Origin: Flavonifractor sp. An82
GTDB taxonomy: Bacteria > Bacillota > Clostridia > Oscillospirales > Oscillospiraceae
Assembly: GCF_002159265.1 (NCBI RefSeq)
Contig: NZ_NFHG01000016.1
Coordinates: 1-64,000, forward strand
DNA: 64,000 nt
Direction: 5' to 3'
This document shows positions 23,810-31,316 of the stretch, piece after piece. Below the pieces are notes generated by a model. It saw only the letters and a list, made by a program, of their open reading frames with translations, was not told where the DNA came from and ran no database searches. How positions within the stretch are numbered: position 1 is the stretch's first letter; each line of letters opens with the position of its first letter. A program made the position numbers and the translations under genes.

Positions 23810-25384
23810 ATGAAACGACTGATCGCATTGCTGCTGGCCGCGGCCCTGGCCCTTGGCCTGACCGCCTGCGGCGGGGAAGAGCCTACCGCAGAGCAGGTGA
23901 CGGTGCGCTACGGCCTGTCCAATGCCTGGGATTCCCTGATGCCCTACAACAGCCCTTCGGGCAGCAACTACACCCGCATCATCTGCGACAAGATCTATGA
24001 CCGGCTGGCCTATGTCCATGCCGACGGCACGCTGGACCCCAGAGGGGCTGTCAGCTGGGAGAGCGCCGACGACGGCATGGCGGTGCTCTTCCACCTGGAT
24101 GAGAAGGCCGCCTTCCATGACGGCACCCCGGTGACCGCTCAGCACTGGGCGGACACCATCGCCCTGATGACCGATCCCAACTGCCCCGCCCTGGGCCGGT
24201 CGGTATTCTCCGTGCTGGCCGGCACCGATGACAACGGCGCGGCCCTGGATGGGGAGACACTGGGGGCGGAGGCGGTGGACGACCACACCCTGAAGCTCAC
24301 CTTCAAGAGTCCCACCACCCCCGAGGATTTCCTGCTGGACAAGAACCGGGAGTTCTATGTGCTGCCCACCCACCTGATGGAGGGGGTGGACCCCGTCCAG
24401 ATCATGGAGCTGGACCTGTGGGACGCCCCTGTGGGCTCCGGTCCCTGCAAGTTTGTGGAGGAGATCCCCGGCAGTCAGCTGGTGCTGGAGATCAACCAGG
24501 ACTATCAGCTGGGCTGTCCCGACTTTGACCGGCTTGTCATTACGGTGATGGATAAGTCCAACCTGCTGCCCTCTGTCATCTCGGGGGACCTGGACTACTA
24601 TGCCTTCGGCGGCAACGTGTCGGTGGAGGACGCCGAGACTGCCCGCTCCTCCGGCCTGGAGGTGGTGGAGGGTGAGGTGCCCAACACCTTCTATGAGCTG
24701 ATGCTCAACTGCGAGACCATCCCCAGTGCAGAGGTCCGCCGGGCCATCGACCTGGCCCTGGACAAGGAGGCTCTGTGCCTCCAGTCCACCCAGGGCCTGG
24801 GTGAGCCTACCGCCACCGATGTGACCCCCGGTACCGAGTACACCTGCTCTCTCACCTGGGAGCGGGACGTGGATCAGGCCCGCACCCTGCTGGAGCAGGG
24901 GGGCTATGACGGGCGGACCTACACCCTGGCCTGTACCTCCAACCGGGCCGGTCTGGCCTCCCTCATGCAGCAGGAGCTGGCTGAGGTGGACATGAATGTG
25001 ACCATCGAGACGGTGGACTCCGCCGCCCTCTTTTCCGGCATGGCCGACGGAAAGTACGACATGGCCATCGCCAGCCACACCCCCGGCGCCCTGCCCCTGT
25101 GGTTCACTGAGAGCCGCCTGAGCCAGGGCAACAACATCTTCCACATCGCCGACCTGGAGCCCTATACCTATTATATCGAGCAGATCGGCGCCGCCTCCGG
25201 CTGGGAGACCCGCCAGGTGCTGCTGGATAAGCTCCAGGAGCTGCTGGCCGATCAGCGGCCCTTCATCCCCCTGTGGTTCGGACGCACCCTCCATGTGCAG
25301 TCCCCCACGGTGGACAACATCGACTACCCCTCTTCCAGCTTCTCCAACGAGAACATCTGGGCGTGGCGGATGAAGGAAGCCTGA
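23810..25384 (+). CDS. Peptide/nickel-type ABC importer, substrate-binding lipoprotein (SBP family 5)
   Basis: 524 aa. Lipoprotein signal ending LGLTAC-GG, with the lipidated Cys at 20. Family 5 features: SLMPYNSPSG, ITVMDKSNLLPSVISGDLDYY, AEVRRAIDLALDKEALC, AWRMKEA end. GGAGG precedes the start. Binds peptides, nickel chelates or similar ligands outside the membrane and hands them to the two permeases downstream. Two hairpins between this gene and the first permease could make the SBP message more stable than the permease message. Confidence 0.9.
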   Translation: MKRLIALLLAAALALGLTACGGEEPTAEQVTVRYGLSNAWDSLMPYNSPSGSNYTRIICDKIYDRLAYVHADGTLDPRGAVSWESADDGMAVLFHLDEKAAFHDGTPVTAQHWADTIALMTDPNCPALGRSVFSVLAGTDDNGAALDGETLGAEAVDDHTLKLTFKSPTTPEDFLLDKNREFYVLPTHLMEGVDPVQIMELDLWDAPVGSGPCKFVEEIPGSQLVLEINQDYQLGCPDFDRLVITVMDKSNLLPSVISGDLDYYAFGGNVSVEDAETARSSGLEVVEGEVPNTFYELMLNCETIPSAEVRRAIDLALDKEALCLQSTQGLGEPTATDVTPGTEYTCSLTWERDVDQARTLLEQGGYDGRTYTLACTSNRAGLASLMQQELAEVDMNVTIETVDSAALFSGMADGKYDMAIASHTPGALPLWFTESRLSQGNNIFHIADLEPYTYYIEQIGAASGWETRQVLLDKLQELLADQRPFIPLWFGRTLHVQSPTVDNIDYPSSSFSNENIWAWRMKEA

Positions 25385-25421
25385 CCGGCCCCTGACCAAA
25401 CCAACAGAAAAAACCTCCGTA

Positions 25422-25459
25422 GGGCCGCCGCCCATAGCGGCCCGTGCCCCATCCGGGGC
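25422..25459 (+). other. Intercistronic hairpins between SBP and permease genes
   Basis: GGGCCGC (25422-25428) pairs with GCGGCCC (25437-25443); then GCCCC-ATCC-GGGGC (25446-25459). No T-run follows, so they suggest RNA processing or stability and not termination. Confidence 0.55.
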
Positions 25460-25485
25460 CGGAAGTGCAGGAGGAAGCGAACAGT

Positions 25486-26445
25486 ATGGGACGATATCTC
25501 CGCCGCCGTCTGCTGACGGCCATTCCGGTGTTCTTCGGGATCACCATTCTGGTATTTTGTATGCTCAACCTGGCCCAGGGCTCCATCCTGGACCTGATGG
25601 GGGAGGGGAGCGGCGCCACCGACGCCGACCGGGCGGCCCTGGCGGCCTCCCTGGGACTGGACCTGCCCCTGCCCCAGCGCTATCTGACCTGGCTGGGAGA
25701 CCTGCTCCGGGGGGACCTGGGGGTCTCCTACGCCAACGGCAAGCCGGTGGCCGGCCTCATCGCCCAGCGGGTGGGACCCTCCCTGCTGCTCACCGGCACC
25801 GGCGTGGTGCTGGCGGTGGCCATCGCTCTGCCCCTGGGGGTGCTGGCGGCCTGGAAGCCCCGGTCGGGCTGGGACCGGGTTGCCTCCGCCCTCAGCCTCA
25901 TCAGCTTCGGCGTGCCCGGCTTTTTTCTCTGTCTGGCGGGCATCTTTCTCTTTTCCATTACTCTGGGCTGGCTGCCTGCCAACGGTATGTATGCCGCCGG
26001 GCGGTTTTCCGGTCTGGCCGATCTGCTCCGCCACCTGATCCTCCCCGCCGGGGTGGTGTGCCTGAGCAGCGTGGGGGAGCTGGTGAAGCAGACCCGGGCC
26101 GCCTGTCTGGAGGCCCTGGGGGAGGACTATATCCGCACCGCCCGGGCCAAGGGACTCACCGACGGGGCCGTCATGGTGCGCCACGCTTTCCGGGGTGCCC
26201 TCATCCCGGTGCTCACCACCATCCTCAGCCACATCCCCCACATCCTGGGCGGCTCCGTGGTGGTGGAGCAGATCTTTGGCTGGCCCGGCATGGGCAGCCT
26301 GCTCTTTTCCGGCATCTCGGGCCGGGACTACACCGTGGTGATGGGAGTCACTGTGGTGATCGCCCTGGCGGTACTCCTGACCAACCTGCTCCTGGACCTG
26401 GTCTACGGACTGGCGGACCCCAGGGTGCGTTACGGAAAGGAGTAG
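25486..26445 (+). CDS. ABC importer permease, DppB/OppB family
   Basis: 319 aa from ATG 25486 behind CAGGAGGAA; a longer frame covers the hairpins. Opens with the family N-terminus MGRYLRRRLLTAIPVFFGITILVF. Six helices follow, with the coupling motif EALGEDYIRTARAKGLTDGAVMVRHAFRGALIPV, which contacts the ATPase. It pairs with the DppC-type gene 3 nt downstream. No ATPase gene (DppD/F) follows, so the transporter must borrow one. Confidence 0.93.
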   Translation: MGRYLRRRLLTAIPVFFGITILVFCMLNLAQGSILDLMGEGSGATDADRAALAASLGLDLPLPQRYLTWLGDLLRGDLGVSYANGKPVAGLIAQRVGPSLLLTGTGVVLAVAIALPLGVLAAWKPRSGWDRVASALSLISFGVPGFFLCLAGIFLFSITLGWLPANGMYAAGRFSGLADLLRHLILPAGVVCLSSVGELVKQTRAACLEALGEDYIRTARAKGLTDGAVMVRHAFRGALIPVLTTILSHIPHILGGSVVVEQIFGWPGMGSLLFSGISGRDYTVVMGVTVVIALAVLLTNLLLDLVYGLADPRVRYGKE

Positions 26446-26448
26446 GCC

Positions 26449-27315
26449 ATGGAAGAAACGCGACTGAACCGGAGCCCCTGGACACGGTTCCGGGCGGACC
26501 GGCGGGCCATGGCCTGCCTGATCGTCCTCTGTCTGGAGGTGCTGGCGGTGCTGCTGCTGCCCCCTCTGCTGGGCCTGGAGCCCAACGTCAGCGATTTGGA
26601 GGCCGGCTTCTGGGCCCCTCCGTCAGCGGAGCACCCCCTGGGCACCGACGACGTGGGCCGGGATCTGCTGGCCCGGCTGCTCAGCGGGGGAAGGGTGTCT
26701 TTGTTTATCGGCCTGACCTCCGCCGCCATCAGCGGTCTGGTGGGGGTGCCTCTGGGCCTGCTGGCGGGCTACCGCCGGGGGGCCTGGGAGTTCTGGATCA
26801 TGCGGCTGGCCGATATTTTCCAGACCTTCCCCTCCATCGTGCTGGTGCTCTGCCTGGTGACGGTGGCGGGTCCGTCGGCTACCAACATCGTGCTGGTGCT
26901 GGGCCTGCTGGGCTGGACCGGCATCGCCCGACTGGTGTACGGCAACACCTTGGCGGCCCGGGAGCGGGAGTATGTGCTGGCAGCCCGTGCCCTGGGGGCC
27001 CGGACGGGCACCATCCTGCGGCGGAACGTGCTGCCTAACGTGGTATCCCCGGTATGGTGCTCCATCCCCTTGCGGGCGGGGCGGGCCATTTTGTCCGAGT
27101 CCAGTCTCAGCTTTCTGGGCTTCGGCATCCGCACTCCCCAGGCCTCCTGGGGCAATATGATCCAGTATGCCAGCAATCTGACGGTGCTCACCGCCCGGCC
27201 CTGGGTGTGGGTGCCGCCGGGACTGTGTATCATCCTGACGGTGCTCTGTCTGGCGGGCATCGGGGACGGCCTGCGGGACGCCCTGGACCCCCGGTTCGAC
27301 CACAGGAAAGGATAA
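26449..27315 (+). CDS. ABC importer permease, DppC/OppC family
   Basis: 288 aa. Family landmarks: HPLGTDDVGRDLLARLLSGGRVSLFIGL near residues 62-90, the coupling segment YVLAARALGARTGTILRRNVLPNV, and SSLSFLGFGIRTPQASWGNMI at the C-terminal third. Start ATG follows GGAAAGGAG. Forms the membrane pore with the DppB-type partner. Last gene of the importer operon; next comes an unrelated antiporter 53 nt on. Confidence 0.93.
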   Translation: MEETRLNRSPWTRFRADRRAMACLIVLCLEVLAVLLLPPLLGLEPNVSDLEAGFWAPPSAEHPLGTDDVGRDLLARLLSGGRVSLFIGLTSAAISGLVGVPLGLLAGYRRGAWEFWIMRLADIFQTFPSIVLVLCLVTVAGPSATNIVLVLGLLGWTGIARLVYGNTLAAREREYVLAARALGARTGTILRRNVLPNVVSPVWCSIPLRAGRAILSESSLSFLGFGIRTPQASWGNMIQYASNLTVLTARPWVWVPPGLCIILTVLCLAGIGDGLRDALDPRFDHRKG

Positions 27316-27368
27316 AGCTCCGGCCCGGACAGGACCGGAACCTTTTTCTCAACCAGAGGAGGTAATAG

Positions 27369-28979
27369 ATGGTAAATATGCTGCTGTTATGCGGAGCGGT
27401 GCTGGTGGCCTGCATCCTGGCCAGCCGCTTTTCCCGGCGGGCAGGGGTGCCCGCCCTGCTGCTTTTCATGGCCCTGGGCATGCTCTTCGGCTCCGACGGG
27501 CTGCTGCGCATCCCCTTTGACGACTTCAGGGCGGCGGAGCAGATCTGCTCGGTGGCCCTTATCTTCATCATGTTCTACGGCGGCTTCGGTACCCGGTGGG
27601 AGGCGGCCAGACCGGCGGCGGCCCGGGCGGTAGTGCTCTCCACTCTGGGCGTGGTGGTAACCGCGCTGCTCACCGCCCTGTTCTGCCGCTTTGTGCTGGG
27701 CTTCACGCCCCTGGCCAGCTTTCTCACCGGTGCGGTCATCAGCTCCACCGACGCGGCGTCGGTGTTCTCCATCCTGCGCTCCAAGAAGCTGAGCCTGCGG
27801 GACCATACCGCCTCGCTGCTGGAATTGGAGAGCGGAAGCAACGACCCGGTGTCCTACATGCTGACCATGATCGCCCTCTCTCTGATGGGGGTAGGGGGCA
27901 GCAGCAATCTGGCCTGGATGATCTTTGCCCAGGCGGTCTTCGGCGCGGCTCTTGGGCTGGCGGTGGCCTGGCTGTCCATTCTGGTGCTGCGGCGGCTCAC
28001 TCTGTCCGACGGCCTGGACTCCATTTTTGTGTTCTCCGCCGCCCTGCTGGCCTATGCCCTGCCTGCGGCGGTGGGGGGCAACGGCTACCTGGGGGCTTAT
28101 CTGGCGGGCATCCTGCTGGGCAACGCAAAAATCCCCCACAAGGCCGCCCTGGTCCACTTCTTTGATGGGCTCACCGGACTGGCCCAGATCCTGATCTTCT
28201 TCCTGCTGGGCCTGCTGGCCTTCCCGCGGCAGCTGCCCGGGGTGCTGCTGCCGGCGGTGGCCATCGCCCTTTTCCTGACCTTCGTGGCCCGGCCGGCGGC
28301 GGTCTTCCTGCTGCTCAGGCCCTTCCGGTGCTCCATGCGGCAGTGCCTGCTGGTATCCTGGGCCGGGCTGCGGGGCGCGGCCTCCATCGTGTTCGCCATC
28401 ATGGCCCTGGCAGGCGGGGCGGAGATCGGACATGATCTGTTCCATATCGTGTTCTGTATCTCCCTGCTGTCGGTGGCGGTACAGGGCTCCCTGCTGCCCG
28501 TGGTGGCCCGACGGCTGGACATGGTGGACACGGAGGACAGCGTCAGCCGCACCTTCAACGATTACCAGGACCAGCGCCAGCTCCACCTGACCCGGTTCCG
28601 TATTGGCCCCGGCCACCCCTGGGAGGGAAAGCCGGTAGGGGAGTGCCACCTGCCCGCCGACGCCCTGGTAGTCACCATCCGCCGGGGGGAGGAGAGCCTC
28701 ATCCCCAACGGCGGCACGGTGATCCGGGCGGGGGACCTGCTGGTGGTGAGCACCCCGGTCTACCAGGACGACGGCGGCGTCAGCCTGCGGGAGCTGCCGG
28801 TGGAGGACCACCGGGACTGGATCGGCCGCACCATCCGTGAGCTGGACCTGCCGGCGGAGGTGCTCATCGTGCTGGTACGCCGGGCGGACGGTACCACCGC
28901 CGTGCCAAAGGGGGGCACGGTGCTCCGCCAGGGGGACACCCTGGTGGTCAGTGAGGCCGACAATGGGAAACCGGCATAA
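27369..28979 (+). CDS. CPA-type K+(Na+)/H+ antiporter with two RCK-C domains (NhaP2/CvrA-like)
   Basis: 536 aa, start after AGAGGAGG. Residues 1-390 form about 12 helices with the antiporter core SSTDAASVFSIL and ELESGSNDPVSYML, the acidic ion-binding residues. Residues 405-470 and 480-533 are two RCK-C (TrkA-C) domains, seen as paired ending blocks: PNGGTVIRAGDLLVVSTPV and PKGGTVLRQGDTLVVSEAD. These cytoplasmic domains sense ions or nucleotides and gate transport. Exports K+ or Na+ in exchange for protons. A winged-helix regulator gene follows. Confidence 0.92.
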   Translation: MVNMLLLCGAVLVACILASRFSRRAGVPALLLFMALGMLFGSDGLLRIPFDDFRAAEQICSVALIFIMFYGGFGTRWEAARPAAARAVVLSTLGVVVTALLTALFCRFVLGFTPLASFLTGAVISSTDAASVFSILRSKKLSLRDHTASLLELESGSNDPVSYMLTMIALSLMGVGGSSNLAWMIFAQAVFGAALGLAVAWLSILVLRRLTLSDGLDSIFVFSAALLAYALPAAVGGNGYLGAYLAGILLGNAKIPHKAALVHFFDGLTGLAQILIFFLLGLLAFPRQLPGVLLPAVAIALFLTFVARPAAVFLLLRPFRCSMRQCLLVSWAGLRGAASIVFAIMALAGGAEIGHDLFHIVFCISLLSVAVQGSLLPVVARRLDMVDTEDSVSRTFNDYQDQRQLHLTRFRIGPGHPWEGKPVGECHLPADALVVTIRRGEESLIPNGGTVIRAGDLLVVSTPVYQDDGGVSLRELPVEDHRDWIGRTIRELDLPAEVLIVLVRRADGTTAVPKGGTVLRQGDTLVVSEADNGKPA

Positions 28980-29013
28980 ACCGGGAAAAATGTACCTGAT
29001 GAGGGAAAACCTC

Positions 29014-29043
29014 TTGCCATTACCAGATGGTAAGTGTTATCAT
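29014..29043 (+). promoter_or_regulatory. Promoter of the winged-helix regulator
   Basis: TTGCCA (29014-29019), 18-bp spacer, TATCAT (29038-29043), covered by two inverted repeats. Confidence 0.65.
29020..29033. promoter_or_regulatory. Inverted repeat in promoter spacer
   Basis: TTACCA-GA-TGGTAA, perfect 6-bp arms between the -35 and -10 boxes; probable regulator binding site. Confidence 0.6.
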
Positions 29044-29061
29044 AATTGTTGGAATGATAAC
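29036..29061. promoter_or_regulatory. Inverted repeat over the -10 box and start region
   Basis: GTTATCAT (29036-29043) and ATGATAAC (29054-29061), perfect 8-bp arms, 10-bp gap. Overlaps the -10 box; likely autoregulatory operator. Confidence 0.62.
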
Positions 29062-29122
29062 AAAGGCCGGGCCATATAGGGAGCAAATATGGGCGGCTTG
29101 ACGGTAAAGGGGGACCACGTTG

Positions 29123-29677
29123 GTGGATTATACGATCGACCTCACAGAAAAGAAGCAGTTCCGGGTCATGCTCAATCCGGTACGGCAGGAGATGATCCAT
29201 CTGCTGCGGCTGGTGGCCAGGCCGCTGTCGGCCAACCGGGTGGCGGAGCTGATGCAGCTGTCTCCCAGCGCGGCCCATTCCCATTTAAACAAGCTGGTAA
29301 AGATGGGACTGGTATCCGCCCAGGAGGGGACCCGGCCCGACGGCATCAAGACCACCTATTACCAGATGCGGGATGTAAAGCTGCGGCTCTGCCTGGGACG
29401 GAAGGACGCCTTCCAGGGGGAGCGGGAGGCCCTGGCCGCCAACCTGGTGGACAGCACCTTCCGGACCATGCTGGAAAATGTGTACCGCTATGACGAGCAG
29501 GAGCTGCCCGACTACGGCATCCTCCGGTTCGGCGCACTCCACCTGGACACCGCCCAGCGAAAGGAGCTGATGGAGCTGGTGGAGCGCTATCTGGAGGAGC
29601 ATGGCGCTCCCCGGCCTGAGGCGGAGGAGCACTGGGAGTACGTAGTCCTGGCCTACCGGGCGGGGGAAGAACTGTAA
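29123..29677 (+). CDS. ArsR-like winged-helix transcriptional regulator
   Basis: 184 aa from GTG 29123 (or one codon earlier at TTG 29120), behind AAAGGGGG. Residues 15-75 are an ArsR-type helix-turn-helix: NPVRQEMIHLLRLVARPLSANRVAELMQLSPSAAHSHLNKLVKMGLV, followed by the wing. The C-terminal half (residues 85-184) is a helical domain without metal-binding Cys pairs, so the signal is unknown. Two palindromes overlap its promoter, suggesting that it controls itself and possibly the antiporter upstream. Confidence 0.82.
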   Translation: MDYTIDLTEKKQFRVMLNPVRQEMIHLLRLVARPLSANRVAELMQLSPSAAHSHLNKLVKMGLVSAQEGTRPDGIKTTYYQMRDVKLRLCLGRKDAFQGEREALAANLVDSTFRTMLENVYRYDEQELPDYGILRFGALHLDTAQRKELMELVERYLEEHGAPRPEAEEHWEYVVLAYRAGEEL

Positions 29678-29685
29678 AACATAAG

Positions 29686-29722
29686 CGGACGGAGAGGGGA
29701 GACCCCTTTCCGTCCGATTTTT
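29686..29722. terminator. Bidirectional terminator between convergent genes
   Basis: 14-bp stem CGGACGGAGAGGGG / CCCCTTTCCGTCCG (one G-U) with AGA loop and ATTTTT tail on the plus strand. Confidence 0.88.
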
Positions 29723-29724
29723 CG

Positions 29725-30222
29725 TTACAGGTAGATGATGTCCAGCTTCAGCCCCTGCTTCATGGCGTAGCTGATGGTGTACATGGTGCCCCCCAGCATA
29801 CCGTCATAGATGGCGATGAGCCGGTCGGCGTGGTCCACCAGGTAGCGGTTGCGCCGGAGCATGCAGCCCTTGTCATAATGGCGCTGCACCATAGTCTCTC
29901 CGTCGCAGGCGGCCACCAGGCCATAGTACCGGTCCCGGTCCTTCTCGCTCCATCGGGCGGCCTGTTCCTCACAGGGGATGACCGCCTCCAGGGTGACTCC
30001 GGGCCGGCGCTCCCGCAGCTCCAGCACCGCCTCGCAGAAGTAGAAGTCCGCCCCCCGTGCCATGCCGCATAAAAAATGGCGGCACCCGGCCTCATAGGCC
30101 GCCTCCACCGCTGCTGCCAGCTTGTCCTTGATCTCCAGGCAGCGGGGGTCCTGCTCGTCCTCCCCCCAGGGCAGCTTCTCCGGCCGGTGCCCGGTGAAGC
30201 AGCAGCTGACGTCCCGTCCCAT
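29725..30222 (-). CDS. SLOG-domain protein (DUF1273/YpsA-like)
   Basis: 165 aa, start after AAGGAGGCG. Rossmann-like SLOG fold: CCFTGHRPEKLPWG at the N-terminus, FLCGMARGADFYFCEAVLEL, HYDKGCMLRRNRYLVDHADRLIAIYDGMLGGT near the end. SLOG proteins bind nucleotide-derived ligands; YpsA in Bacillus affects cell division and stress, but most members are uncharacterised. Single gene with its own promoter. Function left open. Confidence 0.88.
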   Translation of the reverse strand: MGRDVSCCFTGHRPEKLPWGEDEQDPRCLEIKDKLAAAVEAAYEAGCRHFLCGMARGADFYFCEAVLELRERRPGVTLEAVIPCEEQAARWSEKDRDRYYGLVAACDGETMVQRHYDKGCMLRRNRYLVDHADRLIAIYDGMLGGTMYTISYAMKQGLKLDIIYL

Positions 30223-30251
30223 GGTGCGCCTCCTTGTTTGCTCTTTTACAT

Positions 30252-30280
30252 ATTGTATGCGATTCGCAGGAACAAGTCAA
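30252..30280 (-). promoter_or_regulatory. Promoter of the SLOG gene
   Basis: Minus strand TTGACT (30275-30280), 17-bp spacer, TACAAT (30252-30257). Confidence 0.75.
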
Positions 30281-30314
30281 TAAAAGATAGAACATTTGTT
30301 TCTTAAAAAAGCGG

Positions 30315-30342
30315 TTGCAAATCGCAACAGAAGGTGTATAAT
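30315..30342 (+). promoter_or_regulatory. Promoter of the ribU riboswitch transcript
   Basis: TTGCAA (30315-30320), 16-bp spacer, TATAAT (30337-30342). Confidence 0.72.
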
Positions 30343-30365
30343 AGGGTCAGACAACTGAATGACTG

Positions 30366-30487
30366 TCTTCAGGGCAGGGTGAAAATCCCGATCGGCGGTA
30401 AAGTCCGCGAGCCAGCTATGGCCGACCCGGTGGAACTCCGGGACCGACAGTGACGCGCACGGCGCGAAGTCTGGATGGAAGAAGATG
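30366..30487 (+). ncRNA. FMN riboswitch (RFN element)
   Basis: Canonical RFN landmarks in order: CTTCAGGGCAGGGTGAAA, ATCCCGATCGGCGGTAAAG, CCGCGAGCC, GGTGGAACTCCGGGACCGACAGT, and closing GTCTGGATGGAAGAAGATG. It sits between the promoter and ribU. Binding of FMN should lower expression of the riboflavin importer. Confidence 0.96.
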
Positions 30488-30501
30488 TGTTGAAATTGCG
30501 C

Positions 30502-30568
30502 ACGCTCCTTTGATTTTAACACCTGGAAGACAAGCTCTTTCAGATGTTATCTTAATCAAGAGGAGTGT
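30502..30568 (+). promoter_or_regulatory. Anti-Shine-Dalgarno pairing in the riboswitch expression platform
   Basis: ACGCTCCT (30502-30509) can pair over 8 bp (one G-U) with AGGAGTGT (30561-30568), which is the ribU ribosome binding site. No terminator with T-run is seen, so the switch probably acts on translation. Confidence 0.6.
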
Positions 30569-30573
30569 TTTTT

Positions 30574-31179
30574 ATGACCAGTTCTGTTTCCGCCCGGCGG
30601 AGAGTGGGGGCCCGGCCCATTACGGTGACCGCCATGTTTTCTGCGGTGGCCTTTGTGCTCATGTTCCTGGAGTTCTCCCTGCCCATCATCCCCAGCTTTG
30701 TGAAGATGGACGTGTCGGAGCTGCCCGCCCTGTTGGCCGCCTTCGGCCTGGGCCCGGTGTACGGCGTGGTGGTCTGCCTGGTGAAGAACCTGCTCCACCT
30801 GCTCATTACCACCACCGGCGGCGCCGGTGAGCTGGGCAACTTCCTGCTGGGCGCCTGCTTCGTGTTCCCGGCGGGCCTGATCTACCAGCTCCATAAGTCC
30901 CGCAAGACCGCCATCCTGGGCGCTCTGGTGGGCGCGGTGATCATGGCTCTGCTGTCCATCCCCCTGAACTACTACATCACTTACCCTGTGTATGCCAACT
31001 TTATGCCCATCGACACCATCATCAGCATGTATCAGGCCATCCGTCCCTCCGTGGACGGCCTGCTGGAGTGCCTTATGGTCTTCAACGCCCCCTTCACTCT
31101 GTTGAAGGGCTTGCTGGATGCGGTACTCTGCTTCCTGATCTACAAACCTCTGTCCCCCCTGATCCACGGAAAAAAGTAA
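30574..31179 (+). CDS. ribU: Riboflavin ECF transporter, S component
   Basis: 201 aa, six hydrophobic helices, start after AAGAGGAG. Begins with a basic leader then TVTAMFSAVAFVLMFLEFSLPIIPSFVKMDVSELPALLAAFGLGP, the RibU/S-component pattern, and contains LLHLLITTTGGAGELGNFLLGA. S components capture the vitamin and dock on the shared EcfAA'T module encoded elsewhere. The FMN riboswitch directly upstream fixes riboflavin as the ligand with high confidence. Confidence 0.96.
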   Translation: MTSSVSARRRVGARPITVTAMFSAVAFVLMFLEFSLPIIPSFVKMDVSELPALLAAFGLGPVYGVVVCLVKNLLHLLITTTGGAGELGNFLLGACFVFPAGLIYQLHKSRKTAILGALVGAVIMALLSIPLNYYITYPVYANFMPIDTIISMYQAIRPSVDGLLECLMVFNAPFTLLKGLLDAVLCFLIYKPLSPLIHGKK

Positions 31180-31190
31180 GAGATGAAAAA

Positions 31191-31218
31191 ATGACCGCCG
31201 GAAGGCGGTCATTTTTTT
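31191..31218 (+). terminator. Rho-independent terminator of ribU
   Basis: ATGACCGCC-GGAA-GGCGGTCAT stem followed by T7. Confidence 0.9.
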
Positions 31219-31254
31219 GTGGCCGCCAGCCATTCAACCTTCCGCAGGATATCA

Positions 31255-31283
31255 TTGTGTGTTTGGAAATGCCGTGCTAAAAT
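31255..31283 (+). promoter_or_regulatory. Putative promoter of the RCC1/SLH gene
   Basis: TTGTGT (31255-31260), 17-bp spacer, TAAAAT (31278-31283). Confidence 0.5.
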
Positions 31284-31316
31284 AGAAACAGTATAAATTT
31301 GTCAGGAGGGAGCCCC

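Noticed and set aside
22280-25435. Very long antisense open frame across glmS and the SBP gene
   Set aside because: Lies opposite two certain genes; lack of stops follows from GC-rich third positions. No ribosome site and low-complexity His/Gly/Gln-rich translation.
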